In this document: positions 32,501 to 47,500 of the stretch, piece after piece | Layout of the letters: every line of letters starts with the position of its first letter | Numbering within the stretch: position 1 is the stretch's first letter | Assembly: GCA_964016985.1 (NCBI GenBank) | Contig: OZ024828.1 | Location: 8,212,610-8,276,609, forward strand | Origin: Anodontia alba | Lineage: Eukaryota; Mollusca; Bivalvia; Lucinida; Lucinidae | Reading direction: 5' to 3' | DNA: 64,000 nucleotides | Notes under the pieces: generated by a model | Told to the model about the DNA's origin: nothing | The model's input: the letters and a program-made list of their open reading frames with translations, nothing else | Databases searched by the model: none | Program-made: the position numbers and the translations under genes

Positions 32501-35500
32501 CTTGACATTTCATGTGAATCATCTGCTAGGCAGATGATTCACATGAACTGTCAAGCCTTATTAATACATGTAATTTTTCTTAGAAATATAAATATTTTTT
32601 TTAAATGTTGTCTGCTGCTGTTGTGACTGGCGCTTTAAAGCTTAATTATTCAAAACGTAGTAATTCAGGGTAATGGTCACATGATTGCCCAGAATATTTG
32701 GACCTATGGACAAACCTTGTATACCAAGATCACCTAGTATACCAAAATGCTCTTTAAGGCATCCCTCTCCTCCAGCAAAAACACATAGTCAGGTTACATG
32801 TAAGTCATCATGTCCTACAATATCATCCCTAGCAACAACAACATTCTTTCTTGGAGTTTGATCATGAAATATTTTCTACCATCATTCTCTCCCTTCCGCA
32901 GATTCAAGAAGGACAGTAAGTGTTTGTGTCAGTTTCTGTAGAAAGAATGTGCACAATGCTGGTTAACAGCTTAGAGAACTAAGTCTGCCCAGTAAACGTG
33001 TGGTTAGGTAAACTGACCACGATCGACATGACCCATTATGTTGACATCCTTACAGACAGCACTGAAAACAAAGTGGCAAATAGCTTTTGTTGGAGGTATT
33101 GATAAGGGATCTTTTTTTTGTGTGTGTATAGTTGTAGCTCCAGATAAGGTGATATTTTCAGATAATTTTTTGTCATTTTCAGACCAAAACATATGTTATA
33201 TTACTTTATTAGAATAATCCTGCTGAAGCAGTATCTTTGAGTACCCACAAGATATGATTTGGTGCCAAAATAACTGAATTTGTTGTTTGATTATTACTTC
33301 AGAGGACTTAATTTTTAAAGAGGAGTATTGGATGACATTTCTGGGACAATTTTCTCAGTTTCTCCATAAAACATATGTTGAGGGTACCCATTAGAAATGC
33401 CTCACATATGTTTTTATGGAGAAATAAGAAAAACATATCCCAAATTATCACCAAGCAAGATCCTCACATGGCACTAATTAAGATGTTTATTTCAGCCAAA
33501 ATGTATTGATTTTTTTTTTCTGATTGCTCTCAACAAATTTTTTTTTGTTACTCATTAGAAGCACCTTGCTGAGGCACTTTTAATGAGCACTAACAACATA
33601 ACTTTTTATGCAAAAAATAATTAAAAAAGAACCTTATTCGATCTTATTACTGCACGGTGTGCTTAAGTTTTTTTTTTTTTTGTAAATTACTGGGAAAACC
33701 TTTTCGTAAAATATGGACCTTATAAGGGTAAGAAAGATAAGCAGAGGACTTAATGAGAGGATTAATTTTGATGCTTACATGATATTCCTTTCTGATTGTC
33801 TTTATAAAGAGCAAATGTTGTGGGTGCTCATTTGAATTGCCTCGACTTAAATGAATACCCACAACATATGCTTTCATATGTTGTGGGTGCTCATTTGAAC
33901 TGACTTAATCTGTCTTGACTGTGCTTATAGGGGTATGTGCCGTAATTAGGTCGAATACGGTGCTTTTCTGGATGCTCCTTTTATCTGGAGCTCTGATATC
34001 TACAAAAATGGCCGAGGTGGGTTTTACCATGAAGTGACTCAATTACCATAATATCAAAGCCACTTGAAAAAGAGATGTAATCTGTTTGGCAAACCCATTA
34101 ACTAAACAGTGTCTCTTAATAAAGGTGTCTGCCTGATGAATTTTACACCAGAAATGCATTTGATTTGGTGTTTAAACTGCAAAATACTTGTCAAACAAAA
34201 AACTACAATTATAGAATTTGGAGTACTGCAAAATTAGATAACTTACCATAATACCTCTTTTAAGTGTTGGGACAGACAGGCTGAAGCTAACAGCATATTG
34301 TTTATGCGCGGAATGTAGCATTTGATTAGGGCCTGCATTCTTTGCATCAGCGTCCTAAGACCTAAAATGGACTTGTTAACCCTCGCCATGCTGAATAGAT
34401 AAAGTTAAGTTGCCATGCCAACTTCTAATTTTCAGCCAATCAGATCACTTAATCCAGATTATGGATAAAAATTCCCATGCTGAATGACAAACAGTGCGGA
34501 TCCAGATCAGTTGGCTTCTGAAGAAGCCAACTGATCTGGATCTACACTGTTTGCAAAGGAAGGGTATGTCCGGGCTCAGCAGGACAAGGGTTAAAAATTT
34601 AGGACATGTATAATAAGGAGGGTAAATGAAGTACATGTATATTCTGGGAAAAAAGAGAGCTATGGATCAAAAGTTTGGGATAGATGGTTCCTCAGGAGCT
34701 CTGTACAGTTTTTGTATATTAATTTAACCCTCGCCATGCTGAATCAATTAAGATGCCATGCCCACTTCTAATTCTCAGCCAGTCAGATTACTTGATCCAG
34801 GTTGTTGATACAAATTCACATACCGACAAACAGTACAGATCTAGATCAGTTATCTTCTTCAGGACCAGGGTTAAATGAAAATTTAAATATCATTTTGCTG
34901 TCTCTTAGCACCAGTGAAAATTGTATTAGGCTTCTCACTAGGATTCTGAAAATAGGAGTCCCAAAGCCATTTTCACCAAAAATTGGGTACCAAAGCCATT
35001 TTTCTTCAACAAGTAGGAGTTACAAAGCCATTTTTCTTCAAAAAGTAGGTGTCCCACAATGCAGTTTTACTGAATTTCCCAGAAAAGTAGGAGTCCCAAC
35101 TAATAAAATGGGAATTAGGACTCCATATTTGGAGTTAACGAGAAACCTGGTTGTAGCCTTTCTTTTTTTTTGTAGCAGTTACAGTCTTTTGAATGAAACC
35201 ACCATAAAAAATTGAGTGGCCATTTCTTCACTGAATAGGTTGTTACTTGGTTGGTGGTAAGGGCCTTCAAAACTTGCAGCAGTTGTGACAAGCAGGCATG
35301 TTACGGTAAATATCCTAAAAGGGCATCTTTCATTCCTGCCCACGCATGAATTTTTCTGAAACTTTGTATAATAATAACTAGGCATATGCAACCTATGAAA
35401 ATGTGCTTATTAAATTATATAACAAAAAGTTGGACTCAGGACGCAACCTTGACTCACTCCCCCCATGAGCTGATACCTGTCTCCAAATAAGTATGTCATA

Positions 35501-38500
35501 TATCTTAAGTTTAATTTAGTTTTAAGATTTTTGCGCCATGCTGAATGGTGAACACCATAGTAATTCTATTGGTACCACAAAACATTTATATTTAATTAAA
35601 GTTAACATTTTCTGATAAATTGATCATAAAAAATCAGAATTTTTTACCAAAAAATGAAAAAAATATCAAAATTAAACTTTCAAAATTAATATGTTATAGT
35701 CTTTGTCAAGATTTCATACTACCAGGAAAATTTGCTACATATATCCTCTATAGCTGTGCCAAATTTCATAAAAAATCAAAACTGGTAACATTGTCGTTTT
35801 AGGCCTTGAATGGATATAGGTCGATTTTTACAAAATTGACTTTTGTTACATTGATAAAAAACAGTAGAGAAAGGCAGTGTTATCAAACACTTCTAACACT
35901 AAACAAATCAAAGAGAGTTTAGACAACTCGGAATGAATATATCTTGAGCTACCCATTAAATTTTCATGACTTTCTATTACTTGCCTTCTATTTATATGGA
36001 CTCTGACTAACCAACTATTACAAATGTAGACAGCATAACAAATTAAATCTAAAGAAATTCTCATTAACAAATTAGGCTTAACAAAATCTTACGCTTTAAT
36101 TCATGTCAGCAAATCATTGAGCATTTTGTATAATTACTTCCCAAAAGGCATAAAACTAAAATAGGTGTAAAACAGGGGTATCCATTCTCACCTTTACAAA
36201 AATAGGCATAAAACAGGGAGAGCCATAATCTCCATTGTCATTTTAAGAAGATGTGCAAACGTACTATTGCAAGTAGTTGTTGCTTGTTTGTTTGTTTGTT
36301 TGTTTTGAAGAAGGATTTGCATCCCCAATAGCAGATTTTAGGATTTTTGGAGATTTGCTTCTGGACTGGTGAACTCTAACAAAACTAAGAACGCTTGAAA
36401 AGAAAATAATACTTATAGACTTAACTTCTGATATATCTACAGCTTGCTTACAAGCCGATATTGTATTTTGAAATTATGAACACTGGATTTCTTGTCCTGT
36501 AACATGTTCAAATGTGTCACTTCAATCGGTATTTCCTGCGATCGAATTGTTTGATGACAGCAGCACAGAATACTGTTTATGTGGTCTTAACTTTTGCTAT
36601 CAGAAAAGCAGATCTATCCTTTCTTCCTTACAGTAAGCATATATGAAATTGTTTCTGTTCTGCATAAGTTCTATTCTAGTGCACATAGTTTGACTTAAAC
36701 AACAAATTGGTGTTCTGTAGTTCTTCATGTTAAAGCTTTAAGATTTTTCCAAAGGTTGTATGACATTCATATTTTAGTCATTTGCCTAAGGACTTCCATA
36801 CTAGTTTGAAACTCCGCCAAATGTTAATTAACACAGGAGTTTAAAACAGCTAACTTATGTGGTCTTAATATGAATCTAAAGGATGTATTGAAGAGTTTTT
36901 GAACAGTTTTCATTCATTTGGTTGCTGGCAGTTCTATGGTATATAATTAATTCTATTTTCACCTTGTCTCTGCTTTTTGTGTTGTAATACGTTTTGAAAG
37001 GAGGCTTTTAGTATTCAAGTTTTGTTTTAGTTCTTATACTTTAATTCTTTCTTCCATTGAATATTTTAGCTGAATATAATTTCATTCTTCTTAATACCAA
37101 CTGCTCTTACTTTCTTTGTTGTTCTTTGCTGATCATATTTCTGAAAAGTTATTCTTTCATTTTAGAAAGAGTACTAAAGTATTTGGTCAGCAAGTGCATA
37201 GATCTTACCTAAAGAAACAGTACTAAGCTTGCATGTGTCCATGTGACACAGACTTTAGTTGTTCATAACTGATTGTATTTAAGCTGTAGTGTTTTTTTCC
37301 AATATTGAGTGTCTTTGTGTGTGTTTTGTACCAGCTGTGAAATCTTCTGCTGTGATTTTGACAGTATTGTGCAATTTTGTATTTACTAAGCGTGAACAAG
37401 TAGTCACAGTATTGCCTGTTTATATCAATTCGTTTTGTTACTCAGTTATTTTTGAGGCATTTATCCAGTTTACACCAAAGTTTTTAGTTGATTTTTGGAC
37501 AAGAAGTCGACATTGTTGTATTTACTCATAAATCCATTGAAGATTGACAATTCTGAATGTTGAAATCAACAGACATGGACCCTGAAGATTTTAATCAGGT
37601 GTCCTAGGATAGTAATCATTACTTGGTAAGCAAGTTGTGCCCACCATGCCTATCTGCCTGAACGAGTAACTTTAAAGCTAGACCCAGGTTTCATAATCAT
37701 CATCATCAGTTACAAGACTGTTATCTGCTTTTTATTATCTGATAAATACTTCCACAGTCAAGTATTTGAAGTGGAATCCTATATATACAAATACAGAGAA
37801 CTTGGACTTAGTGTCTGCATGGTCCAGATCATATAAATGAAAAGTTTTTTTTTTGGACATGGTGTTCAACAAGGTGCAATTCAGTCAACTGGTTATAAAT
37901 GAATATGTACAATTATGGTTTCAACTTCTTATACAAATCATACTATATCATGGTAATCCAAATTGAAATCTATTGATAAGTTGACTTTACACGATACTAC
38001 TTATACATGAGTATTGGGTAATTTCATATTTTGCCGACTCAGGACTATATGTATTCAGGCTGTTCAAACAACATGTTACCGGCCTTCAATTTTTATGAAA
38101 TTTCATGTGTTTATTCCTAATACATATGGAAATTTTTTATGCTGAAATGGTGTCTTGACAAGAATCAGAACATGGTAAAATTGCAGATAATATCTGGATG
38201 AATACATAACCTGCCTGAAATATGGGGCTACCGTTCAACTTACGTTATTGCTCCAACACTATTGCTAAGTACATGAAGCCATCCATAGTATCAAAACATG
38301 TACTAATGATGGTCTTAATTAATAAAACATTCCAGCATCTGAAAAATGAAATCCTGTTTACTGTACGAAGGTTAATATTAGGGCACCCCCTGATTTGGTG
38401 TGGCCGCGTACAAAACACCATAAATTTACAATGGAACTACATTTAAAAGCCAATGCCACATAATCATCAGTGTTATACCCTAGGCAACCATTGTGCAGAA

Positions 38501-41500
38501 TTTCATCCAATTCCAAGCCTGGGCAGAAACCAATGTAAATTTCCTATACCATGTAAGAGCCCCTTTCAAACATTTTATTCCGTCCTTTTTTGGCCTAGTT
38601 TTTGCTTTTTGTGCAGTTGTATCTTAAAATACTTTAACTTAGTGGAATGGCAATTAAACAGTGTAGACCCTGGTCAGACTGCTCCTTCACTGTTTGCATG
38701 TGCAATTTTGTCAGACACTTTGGTGTACGAAATTTTAGGACATTCACTGAAGTAATTCTTCTGTTTCTGCACTGTCATTCCCTCATTCTCCCTCCACAGT
38801 TGCAAAACAGTCAACAAAAATAGAACATTGCAGTTTCATTCTTTTATGGGGTGGTCTTTGTAGATATTATTTGACATTTTCTTGCTTAGCCAATATTTTC
38901 TCAGATTTGAAAAAGAGTAACTGTCATCTGCTATGGTTTTTTCTGTTGCTTTAAAGGTTAAAAATTCATCTGCTGATATGTAAATTCAGCAGATTAGAGA
39001 TTAACCCTTGTCCTGCTGAATAAGTTAAGAAGTCACACCCACTTCTAATTTTCAGCCAATCAGATAACTTGATTAAGGTAATTGATATAGATTCACATAC
39101 TGAATTGCTAACAGTGCAGATCCAGATCAGTTGGCTTCTTCAGAAGCCAACTGATCTGGATCTACACTGTTTGCAAAGGCAGGGTATATCCGGGATCAGC
39201 AGGACAAGGGATTATAGTTTTATATTAAATAAGGGTACAAAAGAAATGCCGTCAGACCTCTCTTTTAACCCTTAAAGCACCAAGCAAACTTTGTAGCAGA
39301 CGACATTCCATTATTTAGCTCACCTGAGCCTAAGGCTCAAGGTGAGCTATTGTGATCACTCACCGTTCGTCGTTGTCTGTCCGTCTGTCTGTCCGTCCGT
39401 CCATCTGTCCATCCACAATCTTTAAACAACATCTCCTCCTAAACCACTCATTGGATTTTGACAAAATTTCACAGGAATGATCCTTGGTTGGTCCTCTTTC
39501 AAAGTTGTTCAAATGGTTCCGGTCGATTGCATATCTAGGTCACAGGAGCTAAAATAGATTTTTTAACTAAAAACTTAAAAAATCTTCATGTCAGAAACCA
39601 CTGGACCGATTTCAATATAATTTTGCAGAAATGTTCCTTTGGTGATCCTCTACCAAGATTGTTCAAGCCATTTGGATTCGTCGAAAAACATGGCGGCCAG
39701 GGCAGGCCCTGACAAATTCAAGTTTCAACCACTTGCCCGGCAGTCCACAGCATCTTGAAAATAGCTTGGAATTACAATATTCCTTATATATTCTATACAT
39801 TTTTCTGGGCAAGGGAAATAAAAAATCACTTGCCCAGACAAGATCTGGACTTGTCCCGGACAGCTGGGCAAGGGATTTGTCATGGTTTATTTTCCCTATA
39901 CATGTACATCTATATAGAAAACTTTAAAAATCTTCTTGTCAGAAACCACTGGACCGATTTCAATATAATTTTGTAGAAATGTTCCTTTGGTGATCTACCA
40001 AAATTGTTCAAGACATTTGGATTCGTCAAAAAATATGGCCGCCAGGGGGCGGGGCTTATTTTCCCGATATACAATGTAGCTGCATAGAAAACTTTAAAAA
40101 TCTTCTTGTCAGAAACCACTGGACCGATTTCAATATAATTTTGCAGAAATGTTCCTTTGGTGATCCTCTACCAAGATTGTTCAAGCCATTTGGATTCGTC
40201 AAAGAACATGGCCGCCAGGGGGCGGGGCTTATTTTCCCTATATATCTATATAGAAAACTTTAAAAATCTTCTTGTCAGAAACCACTGGACTGATTTCAAT
40301 ATAATTTTGCAGAAATCTTCCTTTGGTGATGCTCTACCAAGATTGTTCAAGCCATTTGGATTCGTCAAAAAACATGGCCGCCAGGGGGCGGGGCTTATTT
40401 TCCCTATATATCTATATAGAAAACTTTAAAAATCTTCTTGTCAGAAACCACTGGACCAATTTCTATATAAATTGATAAAAATATTCCCCTGCTGATCCTC
40501 TACCAAGATTGTTCAAGCCGTCACGATTTGTCAAAAAACATGGCCGCTAGGGGGCAGGGCTTATTTTCCCTATATATCTGTATAGAGAACTTTAATAATC
40601 CTTTTATCAGAAACCACTGGACCGATTTCAATACAACATTGCAGGAATGTTTCTTTGGTAACCATCTACCAAGATTGTTCAAGTCGTCAGGATTCATCAA
40701 AAAACGTGGCTGCCAGGGGGCGGGGCTTATTTTCCCTATGTATCGAAATAGAAAACTTTAAAAATCTTCTTGTCAGAAACCACTGGACCGATTTCATTAT
40801 AACTTGAAAGAAATGTTTCCTTGTTGACCCTCTATCAAGATTGTTCAAGTTATCATGATTCATCAAAAAACATGGCCGCCAGGGGGCGGGGTTTATTTTT
40901 CCCTATATATCTATATAGAAAAGTTTAAAAATTTTCTTGTCAGAAACCAATGGACCAATTTCAAATAGCTTGGCAGGAATGTTTCTTTGGTGACCCTCTA
41001 CCAAGATTGTTCAAGCCGGCATGATTCGTCAAAAAAATGGCCGCTAGGGGGCGGGGTATATTTTCCCTATATAATCTATATAGAAAACTTTAGAAATCTT
41101 CTCGTAAGAAATCGTTGGATCAAGTTCATTGTAACTTGGCAGGCATGTTGCTTTGGTGACCTTCTACCAAGATTGTTCAAGCCCTCATGATACGTCAAAA
41201 AACATGGCCGCCAGGGGGCGGGGCTTATTTTCCGTATATATCAGTATAGAAAATTTTAAAATTCTTCTTGTCAGAACCACCTGACCGATTTCAATATTAC
41301 TTGGCAGGAATGTTGCTTTGGTGACCCTGTACCAAGATTGTTCAAGCAGTCATGATTCATCAAAAAACATGGCTGCTAGGGGTGGGGCTTATTTTCCCTA
41401 TACATCTAAATAGAAAACTTTAAAAACTTATTTTCGCCATATAGCTATATAAAACACTTCAAAAACCTTATTGTCAGAAACCACTGGACCAATTTCAATA

Positions 41501-44500
41501 TAAGTTGGCAGAATTGTTCCTTTGGTGACCTTCTTTCAAGATTCAGTTCAAGCCATCATGATGCATGAAAAAAACTGTGGCCGCTGGGGAGTAGGGCTAT
41601 AAAATTTATACAAAAATCTTAGAGCAGTGAACTTGGCTGAAACTTCAACAGTAAGTTTGCAAAGCTGTTTGCTCAGGTGAGCGATATAGGACCATCATGG
41701 TCTTCTTGTTTTTATTTTCAGTGGAAATAAGTGTAGACATTTCATAAGAGCCGTCTGCCAAGCAGATGGTTCACATGAAATTTTAACACTTATTTTCTTT
41801 TAAAATTTGAAAAAAAAAATGTTTCAATATGTCACTTGCTGCAGATGTGATTGGTGCTTTTAGGGTAAAATTTTCAGCAGATAACATTTTGAAATATTTT
41901 TCTTATTTTTTTTTTTTTTTTTTTTCACAAAACTGGATTTGACATTTCATGGAAATTGTCTCCAATGAAGACAATTTGCAACCATTTGCATGAAATGTCA
42001 AAAAATGTTTTCTGGGCAATATAAGAAAAAAATATCAAAATTGTCGTCTGCTGAATTAGCACAGAGAGTGGTATAGGTTAAAGTGCAAATCACAACTGCA
42101 GCAGATATATAGATTTTGATTTTCTTACTTTCTTACTTTTTTTTTTTTTTTTAAAATGAGACTTGGCATTTAATGAGAATTGTCTGCTAGGCAGACAAGT
42201 CAGTCTGCTAGGCAGACAAGTCACATGAAATGTCTTGCCTTATTATAATGATAAGAAAACAACTAAAAAATCGTCTGCTGTAGTTGTGATTAGCACTTTA
42301 TAGGATAAAACCCTAACAGTCTTGCATTACATTTTGAGTTTACCATATTTACTTCAAGTATTAAGACAGACATGCTTGAACAAAAAGGGTAGACCTAGAT
42401 CAGTTGTCACTGAATGAGGCATTTGATTGTGGTCTACACTATTTGCTTCTCATGTGGCAGTTTTTACACACATCAACAAGTAGTAAAATGGTCTTGTTCA
42501 AATCTTAGAACAAACATGGTAAGAAGTTACTGCATTGTTTACTGAATAGATTCTCCTACACTATATATTGGAAGAGTTCAATTTCAATTTTAGGTACATC
42601 GGGCTATGAGATTTACATATTCCTAGAGAAAAATGACTAAACTATTTGCAAACAGTGGAGACCCTGATCAGACACCGCATTCTGTGGCATCTGATCTGGG
42701 TCTGCACTGTTTGCCAGATACCCTTTTACAGGTCTCCCGACTACAATGGGTTAAAGTGTTCCAAGATTTAGGGCACATATGGTAAAAATTATGTAACTGT
42801 TTAATGCTTTGACTATTAGATTAAAGTATTACAGGTAGCAGACAGTATTGTGAAATACTGTAATCTTATATGTAAAACATTACCCTCCATCCCCACAAAA
42901 TAATGGTAACATTGCTGTTCTGTTGTAATCTTTGTGAAAGTTTAAAACAACATGATCCTTTATTTATTCTTCATGCAGAAGGTGAATATTAGTAGATGAA
43001 AAATGAATAGAAAGAAAAATGTCAGTCATTTAAACCCCATTTACATTTGGCCTGTGAGATGTTTACGGAGCCTGTATCCTGCCCATATTCCCCTTTCCAT
43101 GCGGCCTCCATGCAGAGGCAGGAGGTGGCTGTGAGATTTCGTACAGATTCTCGGGCTCCAGCACCTGCATGATTTTATTTAACAAAAAGTTATACAGCTT
43201 TGAAAAAATAGTAAGACTGTAGCCCTTAGACATGCCATACATGTAGGTGGCATAGCACAAACCCCCCAAGGGCACAGTGTGGAGGTCGTGCCCTGATATG
43301 CAGCAAACACGATTTTCGGCAGGCATGGGAGCTAAAAATGGTATTTTAGACTCATGGGACATTTGCATGGGCCTCACACAGCTATCACAAGGTTGCTGCT
43401 TGCTGCCCATGCAGTACCCATGAAATCGCATTGATTTTGAGCAGTCAACCTGCTGCAACCCCATAGTGGCCGCATCATGGTAGTGCAGCTGCCTTTAGAT
43501 GAGCCAAACATTTTTCAGTTGGCTGTCTATAGCAGTTCTCCATCATTAGTCTATGTTCTTTTAAAATCTGAGACATCAAAGAATTTGATGATACCAGTGA
43601 AACCCCGCTCCTTAAAAAAATGGTACACACGTATAGGGATTGTAGAGACTCATGGATCATTTGCATGGCCCTCACACAGCTATCACAAAGTTGCTGCTAA
43701 GCAGTCAGCCTACAGCAACCCCATAGCGGCTGCATCATGGTCGTGCAGCCGCCTTTAGATGGGCCCAACATTTTTCCGTTGGCTGTCTATAGCAGTTCTC
43801 CATCATTAGTCTTTTAGAATCTGAGACATCAAAGAATTTGATGATACCGGTGATAACATTCACCCTTTCCCACCCTCGGAGCGGCATACATCCATTTGCA
43901 GCCGAGGCAGATAAGAAGGGAGTAGGCAGTTATTGTAGCCCTGGCTGCAGAGACCGTATAGCAACTGCACTAAAACTGCACAATCTCTGCGCAGCCTTTG
44001 TACAGATTTGCCTAGGCCTGCCACCCTAGAGCCTGTGCAGTGCCAGTAGACAATACCATAGCCACAATGCCCTAAAAACGGCATGAAAAGTCGTATGCCC
44101 GTTAATCTCATGTGTCCGACTCAAATGTAAACTAGATGTTATTGCCTGCTAAAATTCACCTTCAGCATGTAAAAATTTACTGAAAGGTGAAGCAGTGCTG
44201 TACTTTTATAAAATTACAATTTGAACCCTTAAAGTACAATGTACTAATCACAAATCAGTAGACATTATTTAGATAAAAATTTTTTACATTTTTCAGAGAA
44301 AATAAGGCTTGACATTTCATGTGAATCATCTGCTTCAAATGAAATGTTAAGTCTTATATTCTCTGAAAAATAATAATTAAAAAAAAGAATGTCTTCTGTT
44401 AACAATAGTAAAAAAAAAAAAATGAAATAATAAAAAAAGAGAGTTTTATCTGCTACAATTTTGCTTATTGTTTTAACCTTTACCACTCTCTGAGCTAATT

Positions 44501-47500
44501 CAGCGGATGACATAAAATTGGCAATGTTTTTCTTATTTTTGCAAGAAAATGAGGTTTGGCATTTCTTGCAAATTGTCTCCATTGGAGATGATTTGCATGA
44601 AATATCAAATACCGTTTTCTCAAAAAAAAAAATAAGAAAAATACTTAAAAATGTTGTATGCTGAAAATTTTACGCAGAGTGCTAAGCGTTAAGGGTTAAT
44701 GGTTAGGTTAAAGTCTGATCTCCTATGAGAGCTCAAGGTAACATCTCCCAGTAACTACAACATAATCCACTTGAATGAGGTGATTCCAATGAGTATATAT
44801 GAAACATGTTTTTGTGTAGTACAATGTAATAAGAAAAGTACCAAATACTTTTTGACTGAAAAAAAAATGTTTTTTTTTTTTTTGTTTGTTTTTGTTTTTG
44901 TCTAGAGCTCTGGGATAATACATAACACATAATGTATGAACACCCATATTGTTGTCAATACCTTGGTCACAGCTGATGTATTGACAATGACCCTATTATG
45001 GATTAAATTACCTATAAATATATTCAACAAACTTTTATTAAAAGCAGTTTAAACCCTAAAAGTGCCAATCACAACTGCAATTTTGATTTTATTTTTATTT
45101 TTCAGAAAAAGCAAGTCTTGACATTCATGTGAATCGGCTGCCTAGCAGATGGTTTAGACGAAATGTCATGTCTTATATTCCCTGAAAAATAAAAAAAAAT
45201 AGGATGTCCTGCACTACTATTCTGTTTGCTGCTTTAAAGGTTAATCTGTTTTAACATGTCCAACAATCAGTCAAATACAGTGAAACATCAATGACTCAAA
45301 CACTAATGACTTGTTAACAGTGAATGATTCGAACTCGTTTTTGAGTCCTCAAATAGTGTAGGGGATAGTGTAGGGGGACATTTCTTCTTTTATCATGAAA
45401 ATGTATGTTGTGCTTTACTCATTAGAATCACCTTATCAAGCCAATTCTAATGAATGAGACAGATTTTATAAGTCAGTAGACTTTCTTCTGAATCCCAATG
45501 TATAATTGTACTAAAGATTCATCTTTATTTGTATTGTACCATATGTATGTTATACAAAGAAATAAATGCTTAAACTAAATAGTGTAGGGGATAGTGTAGG
45601 GGGACATTTTCTTCTTTTATCATGAAAATGTATGTTGTGCTTTACTCATTAGAATCACCTTATCAAGCCAATTCTAAAGAATACACTCAACATGCCATTA
45701 TTTTATAGAAGATTGAAAAGACATCCCAAAAACTATTCCCATTTGCCTCCTGACCTGGCGCTATGATTAACCCTTAAACTGCCAATCACAACAATTGTCG
45801 TCTGCTTTGTCATCTGCTTGTGATTTTAAAAGTCATTTTTGCAAACAGTGTGGACCAAGATCAGAAATGTAAATGGGATAAAGGCTAATCTGTTTTTCCT
45901 GGCCAACAATCAGTCAAATACATGGTGAGCTATTAGAGTTACTCCATCCAGTGCCGGCCTTGGTGGCTCAGTTGGATGCGCCGTCCAACTGGAGACCAGG
46001 AGGTCGCGGGTTCAACCCCCGCCGAGGTCGGCAACATTCTTTCGTGGAGATTGATCATGAAATAATTTCTACGGTCATTCTCTCCCTTCTGCTGATTCAA
46101 GAAGGGCAGTTACAATGTCAGTTTCTGGTGAAAGAATGTGCACAATACTGGTTAACCCCTTAGAGGACTAGGCCTGCCTAGTAAACGTGTGGTTAGGTAA
46201 ACTGACCACGCTCGACATGACCCCATTGGGTTGACTGGGCCGTAAAACCTCAACACAAACAAACAAACTCCATACAGTAGACTTGATCCAGAGAATATCA
46301 TTTTTATGCCCCTGCTTGCGGAAGGCCAGGGGCATATAGCATTTTGCCATGTTGTTACATGCGTATGTCCTACATGCATATGTCATGTTTGTAACTTGAG
46401 TCGAAATGTTTAAGTTTACAATCAAATTTACATTGACATTTACATCCACATTTCTCTTGGAGATCATAACCTGGGAACATTTTATACTAGGAAATTGAAG
46501 TTGAAATTTGGTATGCTACTTACCCTAAACCTTCAGTTCTGTGCTTGAGTTGCCCCTGGGTCATGTCCTGGGGTAGGGCTAGGTGTCCAAAGGGTGGGGG
46601 CATTTATGTACTTTGGACTCATGTCTAGTTTTTGTGTTGCCTGCGTAGCATGGCAGACATAGGGATCATGTTGTCCATCTGCGTTGTCGGCATAGTCATT
46701 GTCAAAGCACTTTAAGCAGCCAACACATCCAATTCTCAATATTCTAGTTACACCACAACCTCTTTGTAACACTAGTGTTGGGGTCCATAGCATAAACCAT
46801 GTTAGTTAAACAACTGTGTTATATCTAAACAAAAATGTATAGATTATATTGAAAAATGACCATTTATGGTTATTTTTCAGTATAATCTATACAATTTTGG
46901 GATCCATCTTTGAACTGTGTTATATTCAAAACCATGTTATAATGAATCGTATTATAAAGAGATTGTAGTGTATATATATCAGACTTGTCAGATGAGTCTA
47001 AGAAAAATATTACAGGAATGAAGAGGCTTGTCCATGTAGGTCCATGTACAAACCATTTGCTCCAGATACGAGAGATATCCAGATAATGTTTTTCTTGTTT
47101 CTCCACAAAAATATATGTTATGGGCATTTACAACACATGTTTCTTGGAGAAATGATAACAGTATCAGTGAGTTAGTAATTTGTTTATGTGTCATATACAC
47201 ATAACAATACATTTAAAGTACGAAAAAATAATTATTTTTACGAATTTGGAAGGTGTCCCAATACTTTGAGTGTCCCAATACTTACATATATTACGGTATG
47301 CATACATATTAATTAACCCTTGTCCTGCTGAATAAATTAAGATGCCACGCCCATTTCTAATTTTCAGCCAATCAGATTACTTGATCCAGGTTGTTGATAC
47401 AAATTCAAATACTGAATGGCAAACAGTGCAGATCCAGATCAGTTGGCTTCTGAAGAAGCCAACTGATCTGGATCTACACTGTTTGCAAAGGCAGGGTATA

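Larger units (their letters stand above)
39264..41867 (+). mobile_element. Family D MITE split by a Helentron-like element
   Basis: TTAA-CCCTTAAAGCACCAAGC lies at 39264 and GATTGGTGCTTTTAGGG near 41850. The stem CGTCTGCCAAGCAGATGG sits in the right part at 41751. The Helentron-like insert fills 39317-41710. Confidence 0.72.

Noticed and set aside
35179..36070. Minus-strand frames of 70-74 codons near the RT fragment
   Set aside because: They do not extend the reverse transcriptase motif and look like chance frames.
37840..38450. Possible second reverse transcriptase fragment (HGVQQGAIQST on the plus strand)
   Set aside because: Only one short motif-like string; flanking sequence shows no further RT block in any frame.
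39733..41190. Repeated frames with KNMAARGRGLFSLYI-like peptides
   Set aside because: Translation of the 166-bp minisatellite in the element at 39317; period not a multiple that keeps a long frame.
45953..46025. Possible tRNA gene
   Set aside because: A- and B-box-like motifs are present, but the sequence continues into a SINE body with a target duplication, and no full cloverleaf was convincing.
46168..46467. 99-codon minus-strand frame
   Set aside because: It runs through a SINE tail and a hairpin element and has no family resemblance; a chance frame.
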